Shown here: piece after piece, positions 8,691 through 16,511 of the stretch
Layout of the letters: every line of letters starts with the position of its first letter
Numbering within the stretch: position 1 is the first letter of the stretch
From: Clostridium facile
GTDB taxonomy: Bacteria; Bacillota; Clostridia; Oscillospirales; Ruminococcaceae
Direction of reading: 5' to 3'
NCBI RefSeq assembly: GCF_014297275.1
Contig: NZ_JACOQK010000001.1
Coordinates: forward strand, 682,001-746,000
DNA: 64,000 bases
Position numbers and translations under genes: made by a program
The notes under the pieces: generated by a model
Told to the model about the DNA's origin: nothing
What the model saw: only the letters and a program-made list of their open reading frames with translations
The model's database searches: none

Positions 8691-8720
8691 TTGACAGATA
8701 GGGATTTTATCATGTAAGAT
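8691..8720 (+). promoter_or_regulatory. Promoter of the capsule locus
   Basis: TTGACA (8691-8696) and TAAGAT (8715-8720) are separated by 18 bp, in a very AT-rich stretch upstream of the first capsule gene. This predicts a ~175-nt 5' leader before 8901. Confidence 0.6.
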
Positions 8721-8900
8721 ATAGATATCAAAAACGTAAATAAATGACTTTTATTTATATTATTACAAAGTATAATTATATATAAATAAATTAATATTGT
8801 AAAAATAACAAATCAACACCTAGCTGGAATCAATATTGGAACAAGGCTATTCCTTTTATATATCCAACCACTGTTATGAGAAAGGGGTTAAAAAACGCAG

Positions 8901-9671
8901 ATGCAATTGCGAAACAATTCCATTCAGCAGTATGCTGCTATGCAAGGCCTATTATTATCAAACGAAAAAGGCCAAGGACAAAAACAAATGGAAATAGGTG
9001 TATTATTAAATAAATTTTTCCAAATTTTAAAACGTTATGCCCTCCTTATGATCAGCTTAGCACTGGTTGGAGGTCTTGCGGGATATTTGATTACCGCTTT
9101 TTTCATCACACCAAAATATCAGGCCAGCACAACTATGATTGTCAATAACAGCCAGCAGGCAACCGGCACTTTAACTACCAGCGATTATAACGCTGCTACC
9201 CATCTGGTGGATACCTATGCGGTAATTATCAAAAGCGATACTGTGTTAAACCCTGTGATTTCCCAACTGAGTTTGGACATGCCCTACGAAGCGCTTGCTG
9301 CCCAGATTGATGTTTCCCCGGTGAACAATACTCAACTGATGCAGGTTTCCATGGTGCATCCAAATGGGGAATACGCACGCAAAATTGTAGAAAAAATATC
9401 ACAGATTGCCCCTCAGCTAATTGAGGATCGGGTGGCGGGTTCCTGTAAAATTATCAGCCAGGCGCGCACCAGCTCTAAGCCAGTAACCCCCAATTTAAAA
9501 TGGAATTTGCTATTATCTGTTTTTTCTGGTTTAGCGGTTGCGGCTATTATCATATTTATCCGTGAATCCATGGATAATACGGTGAATACTGAAGAGCAGC
9601 TAGCGGAAATTACAGATTCGATTGTAATTGGTGTGATCCCATTGGAAGGAGGAAGGCGACATGGCAAATAG
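8901..9671 (+). CDS. Capsule chain-length determinant / BY-kinase activator (Wzz, CpsC-like)
   Basis: 256 aa. A Wzz domain: transmembrane helix near residues 47-69 (ALLMISLALVGGLAGYLITA), an extracellular segment starting TPKYQASTTMIVNN, a P-rich second boundary SSKPVTPNLKW near 195 and a second helix near 203-220. In Gram-positive capsule systems this protein anchors and activates the separate cytosolic tyrosine kinase, here the next gene (11-bp overlap). Start: ATG 8901 has AAAGGGG 13 bp away, rather far. ATG 8988 (MEIGVLLNKFF) has AAGGA about 10 bp upstream and is the more family-typical N-terminus, so the first 29 residues are doubtful. Confidence 0.85.
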   Translation: MQLRNNSIQQYAAMQGLLLSNEKGQGQKQMEIGVLLNKFFQILKRYALLMISLALVGGLAGYLITAFFITPKYQASTTMIVNNSQQATGTLTTSDYNAATHLVDTYAVIIKSDTVLNPVISQLSLDMPYEALAAQIDVSPVNNTQLMQVSMVHPNGEYARKIVEKISQIAPQLIEDRVAGSCKIISQARTSSKPVTPNLKWNLLLSVFSGLAVAAIIIFIRESMDNTVNTEEQLAEITDSIVIGVIPLEGGRRHGK

Positions 9672-10407
9672 AAAAATTAAAAGAGTAAAATTGGGAACTT
9701 TGGGGGTGAACACCTCGTTTGCCTACACCGAAGCCTTTAAAACTTTGCGGACCAATCTAGAATTTTTGTCCTCCACTAACCACTGCAAAAAATTGATTAT
9801 CACTTCCTCCATCGCAGGGGAAGGGAAAACCAATGTTTCGATGAACCTGGCTGCCACTTTGGCGGAAGCAGGAAAAAAGGTCATCTTTGTGGATTGCGAT
9901 TTACGCCAATCGGTTTTAAAAAGCTACCTGCAAACCGAACAGGGCGCCCAAACCAAAGCGTTTGCCAAGGGGCTATCCGGTGTTTTAAGTGGAAAATCCG
10001 ATCTTTCGGAAGCCGCTTTCCAGTCAAAAGAATTAGGGTTTACCGTACTTCCAGCGGGAAAATATCCGCCAAATCCCTCCGAATTGCTGGCAAGCCCCCA
10101 GATGGAGGAACTGATCCACCTGCTGGAACCCCTGTTTGATTACATTATCTTTGATGCTCCGCCGGTTTCCTTGGTCACCGACGCTGCTGCCCTGGGGAAA
10201 TTCGCGGATGGCGCGATTCTGGTGGTGCGGCACAAAGTAACTCCAGTAGCAACCGTGAAACGTTCTGTTTCCAACCTGCGCAATGCGGGTATCCCAATCA
10301 TCGGCTCGGTGTTAAACGCCTATGATTCCAAAAAATCCAATTCCTATGGTTATAGTTACGGTTATGGCTACGGCTACGGGAACCAGCAGGAAGGAGGCAG
10401 AGTATGA
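9661..10407 (+). CDS. Bacterial tyrosine kinase of capsule synthesis (CpsD/CapB-like)
   Basis: 248 aa, the full family length. Walker A SSIAGEGKTNVSMNLA (near 43-58), Walker A' VIFVDCDLRQS (near 75-85) and Walker B YIIFDAPPVSL (near 161) define a BY-kinase. The C-terminus carries a tyrosine cluster, seven Tyr alternating with Gly/Ser in YGYSYGYGYGYG, the autophosphorylation tail. It acts with the membrane adaptor upstream and is reversed by the phosphatase encoded next (4-bp ATGA overlap). Phosphorylation cycles in this family control polymer length and export. Confidence 0.93.
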   Translation: MANRKIKRVKLGTLGVNTSFAYTEAFKTLRTNLEFLSSTNHCKKLIITSSIAGEGKTNVSMNLAATLAEAGKKVIFVDCDLRQSVLKSYLQTEQGAQTKAFAKGLSGVLSGKSDLSEAAFQSKELGFTVLPAGKYPPNPSELLASPQMEELIHLLEPLFDYIIFDAPPVSLVTDAAALGKFADGAILVVRHKVTPVATVKRSVSNLRNAGIPIIGSVLNAYDSKKSNSYGYSYGYGYGYGNQQEGGRV

Positions 10408-11144
10408 CCGATTTACACACCCACATCCTGCCCGGGATTGACGATGGCGCAAAAAACATCGAGCAATCCATCCAATTGTTAAAAGCGGAAATTGCCACCG
10501 GTGTAAACCAGATTGCCTTTACCCCACATTTTTATTTTGAACGCCAGCTGCCAGATGATTTCTTAAAAGCGAGGGAACAATCCCACCAAAGGCTGATGCA
10601 GGAAGCGGAGCGTCAGGGGCTGCGGTTTCAGGGAAAGCTAGCGGCGGAACTCTTTTTTTCCACTGGATTGACCCAGCTGGATTTAAAACAATTTTGCATT
10701 GAGGGTACAAACTACCTGCTGATGGAATTTTCCATGCGGCCGGATATCAGCCTGATTGAGGATGTCCTGTTTGATATTCTCGGGGAAGGGTTTATCCCCA
10801 TCCTAGCGCATGTGGAACGCTACCACTTTTTGATGGACAACCCAGAATTGCTGGAAAAATGGATTCACCAAGGCGTATTGATCCAGGTTAATGCAGGTTC
10901 TTTGCTCAAAAAAGGAAAAACCAACAAATTTTTACGGAAATTAATCCAATGGGGGATGGTCCACATCATCAGTTCAGACGTCCATTCCCTGGACCGCCGC
11001 CCTCCTAATTTGGCGGAAGGCATGGCGGAACTGAAAAAATATCAGAACCGTTTGGAACAAAACGCGGACAGGGTTTTCCAGGGGAAATTTTTCAGGATTG
11101 ACCCACCGTACACCCCAAAGAAAAGATTCGGAATCTGGATGTAG
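10404..11144 (+). CDS. PHP-family protein-tyrosine phosphatase (CpsB/CapC-like)
   Basis: 246 aa. The N-terminus MTDLHTHILPGIDDG is the PHP metal site (H-x-H, DDG). Further metal ligands appear in FTPHFY, AHVERY and SSDVHS. The family dephosphorylates the BY-kinase tail using Mn/Fe. The start overlaps the kinase stop by 4 bp, so translation is coupled. The trio adaptor-kinase-phosphatase is the standard Gram-positive capsule regulatory set. Confidence 0.93.
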   Translation: MTDLHTHILPGIDDGAKNIEQSIQLLKAEIATGVNQIAFTPHFYFERQLPDDFLKAREQSHQRLMQEAERQGLRFQGKLAAELFFSTGLTQLDLKQFCIEGTNYLLMEFSMRPDISLIEDVLFDILGEGFIPILAHVERYHFLMDNPELLEKWIHQGVLIQVNAGSLLKKGKTNKFLRKLIQWGMVHIISSDVHSLDRRPPNLAEGMAELKKYQNRLEQNADRVFQGKFFRIDPPYTPKKRFGIWM

Positions 11145-11185
11145 CCTCAGGCTCATCCAAGGCTACATAAAAAGGAGAATGTAAC

Positions 11186-11854
11186 ATGATGGATGCTACA
11201 ATCACAAGATTACAACAAAAATCCGTTGTAACCCAAGTTCCAAAGAAAAAAAGCTATTTTATGGCAAAACGCTGTTTGGATGTGATGGCAAGCGGCTCTG
11301 TTTTACTGGTGCTTCTGCCAGTTTTCTTGATAATTGCCCTGGTCGTTTATCTGGATGACCCAGCAGGCAGCCCATTCTTTTACCAAACAAGGGTTGGACG
11401 GAACGGAAAACACTTCCGCTTTTATAAATTCCGTACCATGGTGGTAAATGCGGAACAGCTATTGGAGCAGCTGCAAAGCCAAAACGAAAAAGATGGCCCA
11501 GTATTTAAAATGGAACACGACCCACGCATTACAAGGGTGGGTAAATTTCTCCGTAAAACCAGTTTAGATGAACTGCCACAGCTCTGGAACGTATTCAAAG
11601 GGGATATGAGCTTGGTTGGCCCACGTCCAGCGCTGCCAAGGGAGGTTGCCCAGTACAACGATTACCATGCCCAGCGGCTGACGGTTACCCCGGGTTTGAC
11701 CTGTTACTGGCAAGCAAAAAAACAGCGGGATTCCATCGGTTTTGAGGAGTGGATGGAACTGGATATTCAATACATACAGGATTCCAACTTAAAAGTAGAT
11801 TTGCGGATCATCTTCCAAACCGTAGGGGTTGTGTTTACCGGACAGGGAAAATAA
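11186..11854 (+). CDS. Initiating undecaprenyl-phosphate sugar-1-phosphate transferase
   Basis: 222 aa, the short form of the bacterial sugar transferase family. One N-terminal membrane segment (SGSVLLVLLPVFLIIALVVY, residues ~37-56) is followed by the conserved core: FYQTRVGRNGKHFRFYKFRT, KTSLDELPQLWNV, GDMSLVGPRPALP and PGLTCYWQ. It transfers the first sugar phosphate to undecaprenyl phosphate on the inner membrane face. The sugar (Glc, Gal or other) cannot be told from sequence by eye. AAGGAG lies 9 bp before ATG 11186. It is the last gene before two hairpin terminators. Confidence 0.92.
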   Translation: MMDATITRLQQKSVVTQVPKKKSYFMAKRCLDVMASGSVLLVLLPVFLIIALVVYLDDPAGSPFFYQTRVGRNGKHFRFYKFRTMVVNAEQLLEQLQSQNEKDGPVFKMEHDPRITRVGKFLRKTSLDELPQLWNVFKGDMSLVGPRPALPREVAQYNDYHAQRLTVTPGLTCYWQAKKQRDSIGFEEWMELDIQYIQDSNLKVDLRIIFQTVGVVFTGQGK

Positions 11855-11924
11855 AGCTGTCCGGTATAAAATTGTACAATTAGCGCATACTGGTAGTAAA
11901 ACAGTTGCCCTTCTGTTGCTTTGG

Positions 11925-11957
11925 AAACAGCCTTAACTCATTTTGATAGGGCTGTTT
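11925..11957 (+). terminator. Terminator after initiating transferase
   Basis: AAACAGCC (11925-11932) pairs with GGCTGTTT (11950-11957) and a short T-run follows. It lies 70 bp past the stop of the sugar transferase gene. Confidence 0.6.
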
Positions 11958-12091
11958 TACCAGGGTGGAGTTTGTGATAAACCGTTGTGAGAGGCGGAAG
12001 ATTTCACAGCCCAATCAAGAGGGACGGGGATCAGAAATGTCCCCCATCATATGCTATTGGTTCGCTACGGTTGTTTTCCATATACCATTGT

Positions 12092-12129
12092 CCAGGCAAA
12101 CCAAAATTTGGTTTACCTGGAATTTTTTT
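12092..12129 (+). terminator. Strong hairpin terminator
   Basis: CCAGGCAAACCAAA (12092-12105) pairs with TTTGGTTTACCTGG (12107-12120), followed by AATTTTTTTG. This is a near-perfect intrinsic terminator between capsule blocks 1 and 2. It may also be part of the left flank of the adjacent element. Confidence 0.7.
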
Positions 12130-12134
12130 GTTAT

Positions 12135-12381
12135 GGAAACCACCGACTATGCCGGTGAAGGCTCTCGCCCAAAAGCTTTCGCTTTAAGCATCGAGCAAAG
12201 CGAACTGCTACCAGCAATCTTATCGTAACGAAAAAACTATGGTTGGAAGAAAACTGCCCGTTTACAGGCGGCAGGGCAAGTGATGCAAAAGACAGATATT
12301 TCAGTACGTCTTTCGATGTTTGTCGGTACTATGCCCTTTTAGGGCTTACCCAAGCTACCAGCTTAGCTGATGGTCATGACT
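12135..12381 (+). mobile_element. Miniature IS200/IS605-like element (no ORF)
   Basis: About 247 bp. The left hairpin CCACCGACTATGCCGGTG is followed by AAAAGCTTTCGCTTTAAGC, GCATCGAGCAAAGCGAACTG, the stem CTGCCCGTTTACAGGCGGCA, CGTCTTTCGATG, TATGCCCTTTTAGGGC and the right end GATGGTCATGACT. The block order matches the inverted copy at 26797-27037, at roughly two-thirds identity by eye. Its right end matches the decayed tnpA element at 7.4 kb. No transposase remains, so it would move only in trans. Confidence 0.7.
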
Positions 12382-12538
12382 AGTTGGATTTTATGGAATG
12401 GTTCCTGTTGTACTGTGTAATACTGGAGTGTTTCTTCCATAATCCTGTTTTACGGATTAGGCAAACGGTTCTACCATGGCATTGACTTACTAGCAGTTTT
12501 ACATACCCATTTTAACAGGGAAAAAGAAAGGTGATGTT

Positions 12539-13741
12539 ATGGCAACAGAGGGTAGAGCAAAAACGGCAGAACAACAGGAGCGCAGCCAAAAACAGGTTTT
12601 TATTGTGGGTTCCAAAGGGATTCCAGCCAACTATGGAGGGTTTGAAACCTTTGTGGAAAAACTGACTCAACATCAGAAATCTAGCCAGATCCGCTACCAC
12701 GTAGTGCGGATGTCCGACCAAAAAGGCAGGTTTGAATATAATGGGGTCAATTGCATTAACATCAAGGTTCCTCCTATGGGGCCGGCAAAAGCGGTTTATT
12801 ATGATTTGGCAGGGCTGGAATACTGCATCCAGTATTGTAAAAACCGCCCCTGGATTCAAAATCCCATTTTTTACGTCCTCGCCTGCCGGATTGGCCCATT
12901 TATCGCCCCTTATAAACGTCGGATTCAACAGCTTGGTGGAACTCTTTACGTCAATCCAGACGGACATGAATGGAAGCGGGAAAAATGGAGTGTTCCGGTA
13001 CGCCGTTACTGGAAATTTTCCGAGAGGTTTATGGTAAAGTATGCGGATTTACTCATCTGCGACAGCAAGAATATAGAGCAGTATATTTTGGAAGAATATA
13101 AACAGTACCATCCCAAAACCACCTATATTGCCTATGGAGCGGATACCCATCCATCCAGGTTGCGGGATGACGACCCAAAATATTTGGACTGGATGTCAAA
13201 AAGGGGATTGCGTCCAAACGAATATTATCTAGTAGTGGGGCGTTTTGTACCGGAAAACAACTACCTTACCATGCTTCAGGAGTTTATGAGGTCAAATACC
13301 AAAAAAGATTTTGCTCTCATCACCAATGTGAGTAGACATTTTTTACAGCAGTTGCAGGAGAAAACCAATTTTCAAAAGGATAGTAGAATCCATTTTGTTG
13401 GCACTGTCTATGATTATGAATTGTTGAAAAAAATCCGGGAAAACGCCTACGGTTATTTTCATGGCCACGAAGTAGGAGGGACCAACCCCAGCTTGTTGGA
13501 AGCGCTGGCAACGACCGATTTAAACCTTTTGCTGGATGTGGGGTTCAACCGTGAGGTGGCGGAGGATGGGGCGGTTTATTGGACGAAACAACAAGGCAGC
13601 CTTTCCCATCTGATTGACCAGGTAGATCATTTTACACCGGAACAAATCCACCAATTGGGAAAAAAGGCGAAACAACGGATCCATCAGGGGTATACCTGGG
13701 ATTTTATCGTGGACCAATACGAAAATTTATTTTTGCGTTGA
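12539..13741 (+). CDS. GT4 glycosyltransferase with DUF1972 N-domain (rhamnosyltransferase-like)
   Basis: 400 aa. The N-terminal half carries the DUF1972 signature FIVGSKGIPANYGGFETFVE (residues ~22-41), seen in Cps2T-type beta-1,4-rhamnosyltransferases of streptococcal capsules. The C-terminal half is a GT4 fold (VVGRFVPENNYLTML, HFVGTVYDYELL, GGTNPSLLEAL). Soluble, acting at the inner membrane face on the lipid-linked intermediate. AAAGGTG lies 7 bp before ATG 12539. The rhamnosyl assignment rests on family resemblance only; no rhamnose nucleotide-sugar genes are in this window. Confidence 0.85.
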   Translation: MATEGRAKTAEQQERSQKQVFIVGSKGIPANYGGFETFVEKLTQHQKSSQIRYHVVRMSDQKGRFEYNGVNCINIKVPPMGPAKAVYYDLAGLEYCIQYCKNRPWIQNPIFYVLACRIGPFIAPYKRRIQQLGGTLYVNPDGHEWKREKWSVPVRRYWKFSERFMVKYADLLICDSKNIEQYILEEYKQYHPKTTYIAYGADTHPSRLRDDDPKYLDWMSKRGLRPNEYYLVVGRFVPENNYLTMLQEFMRSNTKKDFALITNVSRHFLQQLQEKTNFQKDSRIHFVGTVYDYELLKKIRENAYGYFHGHEVGGTNPSLLEALATTDLNLLLDVGFNREVAEDGAVYWTKQQGSLSHLIDQVDHFTPEQIHQLGKKAKQRIHQGYTWDFIVDQYENLFLR

Positions 13742-13753
13742 TAGGTGGTAGCT

Positions 13754-15013
13754 GTGAAAATTTTAATGGTAAACAAGTTTTTTTATATCAAAGGCGGAAG
13801 TGAAACCTATTATTTTGCCCTAAAACGCCTATTGGAACAGCACCACCATACTGTGGTGGATTTTTCCATGAAAGACCCCAAAAATTTCGCCTCTCCCTAT
13901 GAAAGATACTTTGTGGAAAACATCGACTACAATGCCCGGCAGAATATCGCCAGCCAGATGAAGTTAGGGATCAAGCTGATCTATTCCCAGGAGGCAAAAC
14001 AAAAACTGGAACAGCTGATCCGGAAGGAAAAACCGGATATTGCCCACCTGCATATTTTCCAACACCAGCTTTCCCTCTCGATTTTGGACGTGCTGAAAAA
14101 ATACCGTATCCCTGTGGTATATACTGCCCATGACTTGCAGATGCTCTGCCCCAATTACCAGATGATGACCCACGGGAAAATCTGCGAGCGATGCAAAGGC
14201 AAGCGGTATTTTAACTGCACCAGGTACAAATGTATCAAGGATTCCACCGCGAAAAGCCTGCTGGGAACCATGGAAGCCTATTTTAACCAGGCAACCAGAA
14301 AATACGATATTATTGATAAAATTATTACCCCAAGCCAGTTTTACCGGCGCAAATTTCTCCAGTTTGGAGTCAATCCGGATCGAGTGGTGCATCTGCCCAA
14401 TTTTTTGGACTTGAAACAACCCAAAATAGCTCCTAATCAAAAGGGGGACTATTACCTGTATTTTGGACGGCTTTCCAAAGAAAAGGGAATTTTAACCTTG
14501 ATCCATTCCGCTATTCAGGCGGGGATTCAGCTATTGATTGTAGGAACTGGACCATTACAGGGGCATTTGGAACAGGTACTGAGGAAAAAAGGAACCCACC
14601 GGATACAACTTTTGGGGTTCCGTTCTGGACAGGAACTGTTTCACCTAGTGGGGAACGCCAAAGCGGTTGTCCTCCCCTCCAAATGGTACGAGAATGGGCC
14701 GTATTCCGCCATCGAATCCCTGATGTTGGGGCGGCCTATCATCGGTTCGGATATCGGCGGTATTCCCGAGTTGATTCGGGAAGGGGAAAACGGATTTTTG
14801 TTCCACCATGGCAGCAAAGAGAGCCTGGCTGGGGCGATCCGTAAAATGGAACTGCTTACACCGGAGGAAGAGCAGATGTTTTCAGATTGTTCCCGTCAAA
14901 TCTATCAGAAATACTACACCGGAACTGCCCACTATCCCAAACTAATGGCGATTTATCAGGAAGCAATTCAATCAAAACATCCCCCAAAACAGAAAGAAGG
15001 TTACAGGAGATGA
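13754..15013 (+). CDS. GT4-family glycosyltransferase
   Basis: 419 aa from GTG 13754. AGGTGG lies 5 bp upstream, and the product then begins MKILMVNKFFYIKGGSETYY as GT4 enzymes usually do. A GTG at 13745 has no ribosome site. N-domain: GGSE near 15 and VYTAHDLQMLCPNYQ, plus a CX2C-like pair CERCKGKRYFNC. C-domain: YFGRLSKEKGILTLI, IVGTGPLQ, PSKWYENGPYSAIESLMLG (the E-x7-E motif) and IGSDIGGIPE. A retaining nucleotide-sugar transferase of the repeat unit; donor and acceptor unknown. It overlaps the next gene by 4 bp. Confidence 0.9.
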   Translation: MKILMVNKFFYIKGGSETYYFALKRLLEQHHHTVVDFSMKDPKNFASPYERYFVENIDYNARQNIASQMKLGIKLIYSQEAKQKLEQLIRKEKPDIAHLHIFQHQLSLSILDVLKKYRIPVVYTAHDLQMLCPNYQMMTHGKICERCKGKRYFNCTRYKCIKDSTAKSLLGTMEAYFNQATRKYDIIDKIITPSQFYRRKFLQFGVNPDRVVHLPNFLDLKQPKIAPNQKGDYYLYFGRLSKEKGILTLIHSAIQAGIQLLIVGTGPLQGHLEQVLRKKGTHRIQLLGFRSGQELFHLVGNAKAVVLPSKWYENGPYSAIESLMLGRPIIGSDIGGIPELIREGENGFLFHHGSKESLAGAIRKMELLTPEEEQMFSDCSRQIYQKYYTGTAHYPKLMAIYQEAIQSKHPPKQKEGYRR

Positions 15014-16164
15014 GCGGAAAAAAAGCCAGGGTAATCGCGTTTTACCTTCCCCAATACCACCCCATCCCGGAAAATGACCAACATTGGGGGAAGGGTTTCA
15101 CCGAATGGACCAATGTAACAAAGGCAAAACCCTTGTTCCGAGGGCACCATCAGCCCAACCTGCCGGCGGATTTGGGGTTTTATGACTTGCGCCTGCAACA
15201 GATACAGATCGCCCAGGCGGAACTGGCACGCAATGCCGGAATAGAAGGGTTCTGCTATTGGCACTATTGGTTTGGAGGCGGCAAACGGGTATTGGAGATG
15301 CCGTTCCAGCGGGTGTTGGAAACCGGAAAACCGGATTACCCCTTTTGCCTTGGCTGGGCAAACCATGATTGGTCCACCAAAACCTGGCAGAAGGGGAAAG
15401 CCCTGCAACAGGATACCACTATTTTCAAGCAGGAATACCCTGGGGAACAGGATGACATCCTGCATTTCCAAACCATGCTTCCCGCTTTTCAGGACCATCG
15501 GTATATCCGGGTGGACGGCAAACCCCTGTTTGTGGTTTTCGATCCAAAAGGGATGCCGGATTGTGGCAGGTTCCTCGCCTTATGGAACCATCTGGCGGAG
15601 CAAAACGGGCTAAAAGGGTTCCATTTTGTGGCGCTGGCGGAATCCGTCCCCCCGTTGGATGCGGGCAAACTGGCAAATTTGGAACAAGCGGTGGAGGATT
15701 GTTTTGCGGAATACTTTGCCATGGGGTTTGACGCTATCCAGTCGGTTAACCGGAAATACGCTGAAATTAAAACCGGCGGAAAGCTGAAAAAAACATTCCA
15801 CGGCGCGGTGCGGAGGGTTTCCCCTGGGATGGTGTTGGATAAATACGATTATGGCAAAATTGTCCGAAATTTTTATACCTCCCAGGACTCCAAAGAGAAT
15901 GTGTACCCACAGCTGATGGCGGGGTGGGACCGCACCCCAAGGTCGGGGAGGCGGGCGATTATCTATTACAACAGGACGCCGGAAAATTTTTCGGTTGCGG
16001 TTCAGCAGGCGCTGCGGCAGGTAGCACACAAACAGCCGGAACACAGGCTGATTTTTTTAAATTCCTGGAACGAGTGGGGGGAAGGTGCCTATATGGAGCC
16101 GGATTTGCGGTATGGCACCGCCTTTTTGGATCGGTTAAAGCAGGCGTTGGAACCGGATAGATAA
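15010..16164 (+). CDS. WbsX-family protein (GH99-like domain), first copy
   Basis: 384 aa from ATG 15010 (GAAGG 9 bp upstream, ATGA overlap with the previous gene). Motifs: FYLPQYHPIPENDQHWGKGF, TEWTNVTKAKPL, GFCYWHYWFGGGKRVLE, PFCLGWANHDW and LNSWNEWGEGAYMEPD. These define the WbsX / GH99-like family common in O-antigen and capsule loci, often annotated as glycosyltransferase. The fold resembles endo-alpha-mannanase, so whether it transfers or cleaves is not settled. A paralogue lies 347 bp downstream. Confidence 0.88.
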   Translation: MSGKKARVIAFYLPQYHPIPENDQHWGKGFTEWTNVTKAKPLFRGHHQPNLPADLGFYDLRLQQIQIAQAELARNAGIEGFCYWHYWFGGGKRVLEMPFQRVLETGKPDYPFCLGWANHDWSTKTWQKGKALQQDTTIFKQEYPGEQDDILHFQTMLPAFQDHRYIRVDGKPLFVVFDPKGMPDCGRFLALWNHLAEQNGLKGFHFVALAESVPPLDAGKLANLEQAVEDCFAEYFAMGFDAIQSVNRKYAEIKTGGKLKKTFHGAVRRVSPGMVLDKYDYGKIVRNFYTSQDSKENVYPQLMAGWDRTPRSGRRAIIYYNRTPENFSVAVQQALRQVAHKQPEHRLIFLNSWNEWGEGAYMEPDLRYGTAFLDRLKQALEPDR

Positions 16165-16511
16165 AGAGCAAGAATTGGTTGGTAGTACGGAATGGAAAAA
16201 AGGAAAAACTGGTTTTCCAAACGGTTGCCAGACCAGTTCGTAATCAAGCGGAGGGCTGCCCAAGGCAACCGACAACGAGGTATCATTTTCCCGCAAAGAG
16301 GTTTGGAGTCATTGCTACGCCGTTGGAAATATCCAGCCAAAAAACATTGGTTTCAGGCAAAGCGGGCCGACAAAATCAAATTTTGAAAATTGAGGCTGCG
16401 GATGATCCGGTAAGTGATGTCAAACGAGAGCTTTCCGGTAGCCCCCATCAAAAACAATGGGGGTTGCTCCGCAATCACCACAACAAGGGAAGTTTGAAAG
16501 GAGGGATATCC
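16165..16511. other. Intergenic region between the two WbsX genes
   Basis: A 347-bp gap in an otherwise tightly packed operon. The downstream frame happens to stay open through it, but the ribosome site at 16500-16507 marks the real start at 16512. A hairpin AGCCCCCAT / ATGGGGGTT (about 16440-16464) without a T-run could be an attenuator or RNA stability element. Confidence 0.45.

Larger units (their letters stand above)
11855..12134. other. Intergenic region inside the capsule locus
   Basis: The gap between capsule blocks 1 and 2 runs to 12538 and has no gene. This first part carries two terminator-like hairpins, listed separately, and short shadow frames. A miniature mobile element follows at 12135. 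Confidence 0.6.

Noticed and set aside
13745..13753. Upstream GTG start of the second GT4 gene
   Set aside because: No ribosome site; GTG 13754 has AGGTGG at the right distance and gives the family N-terminus.
16179..16511. N-terminal extension of the second WbsX protein
   Set aside because: The extra ~110 residues have no homology to the first copy, and a strong ribosome site sits just before ATG 16512.
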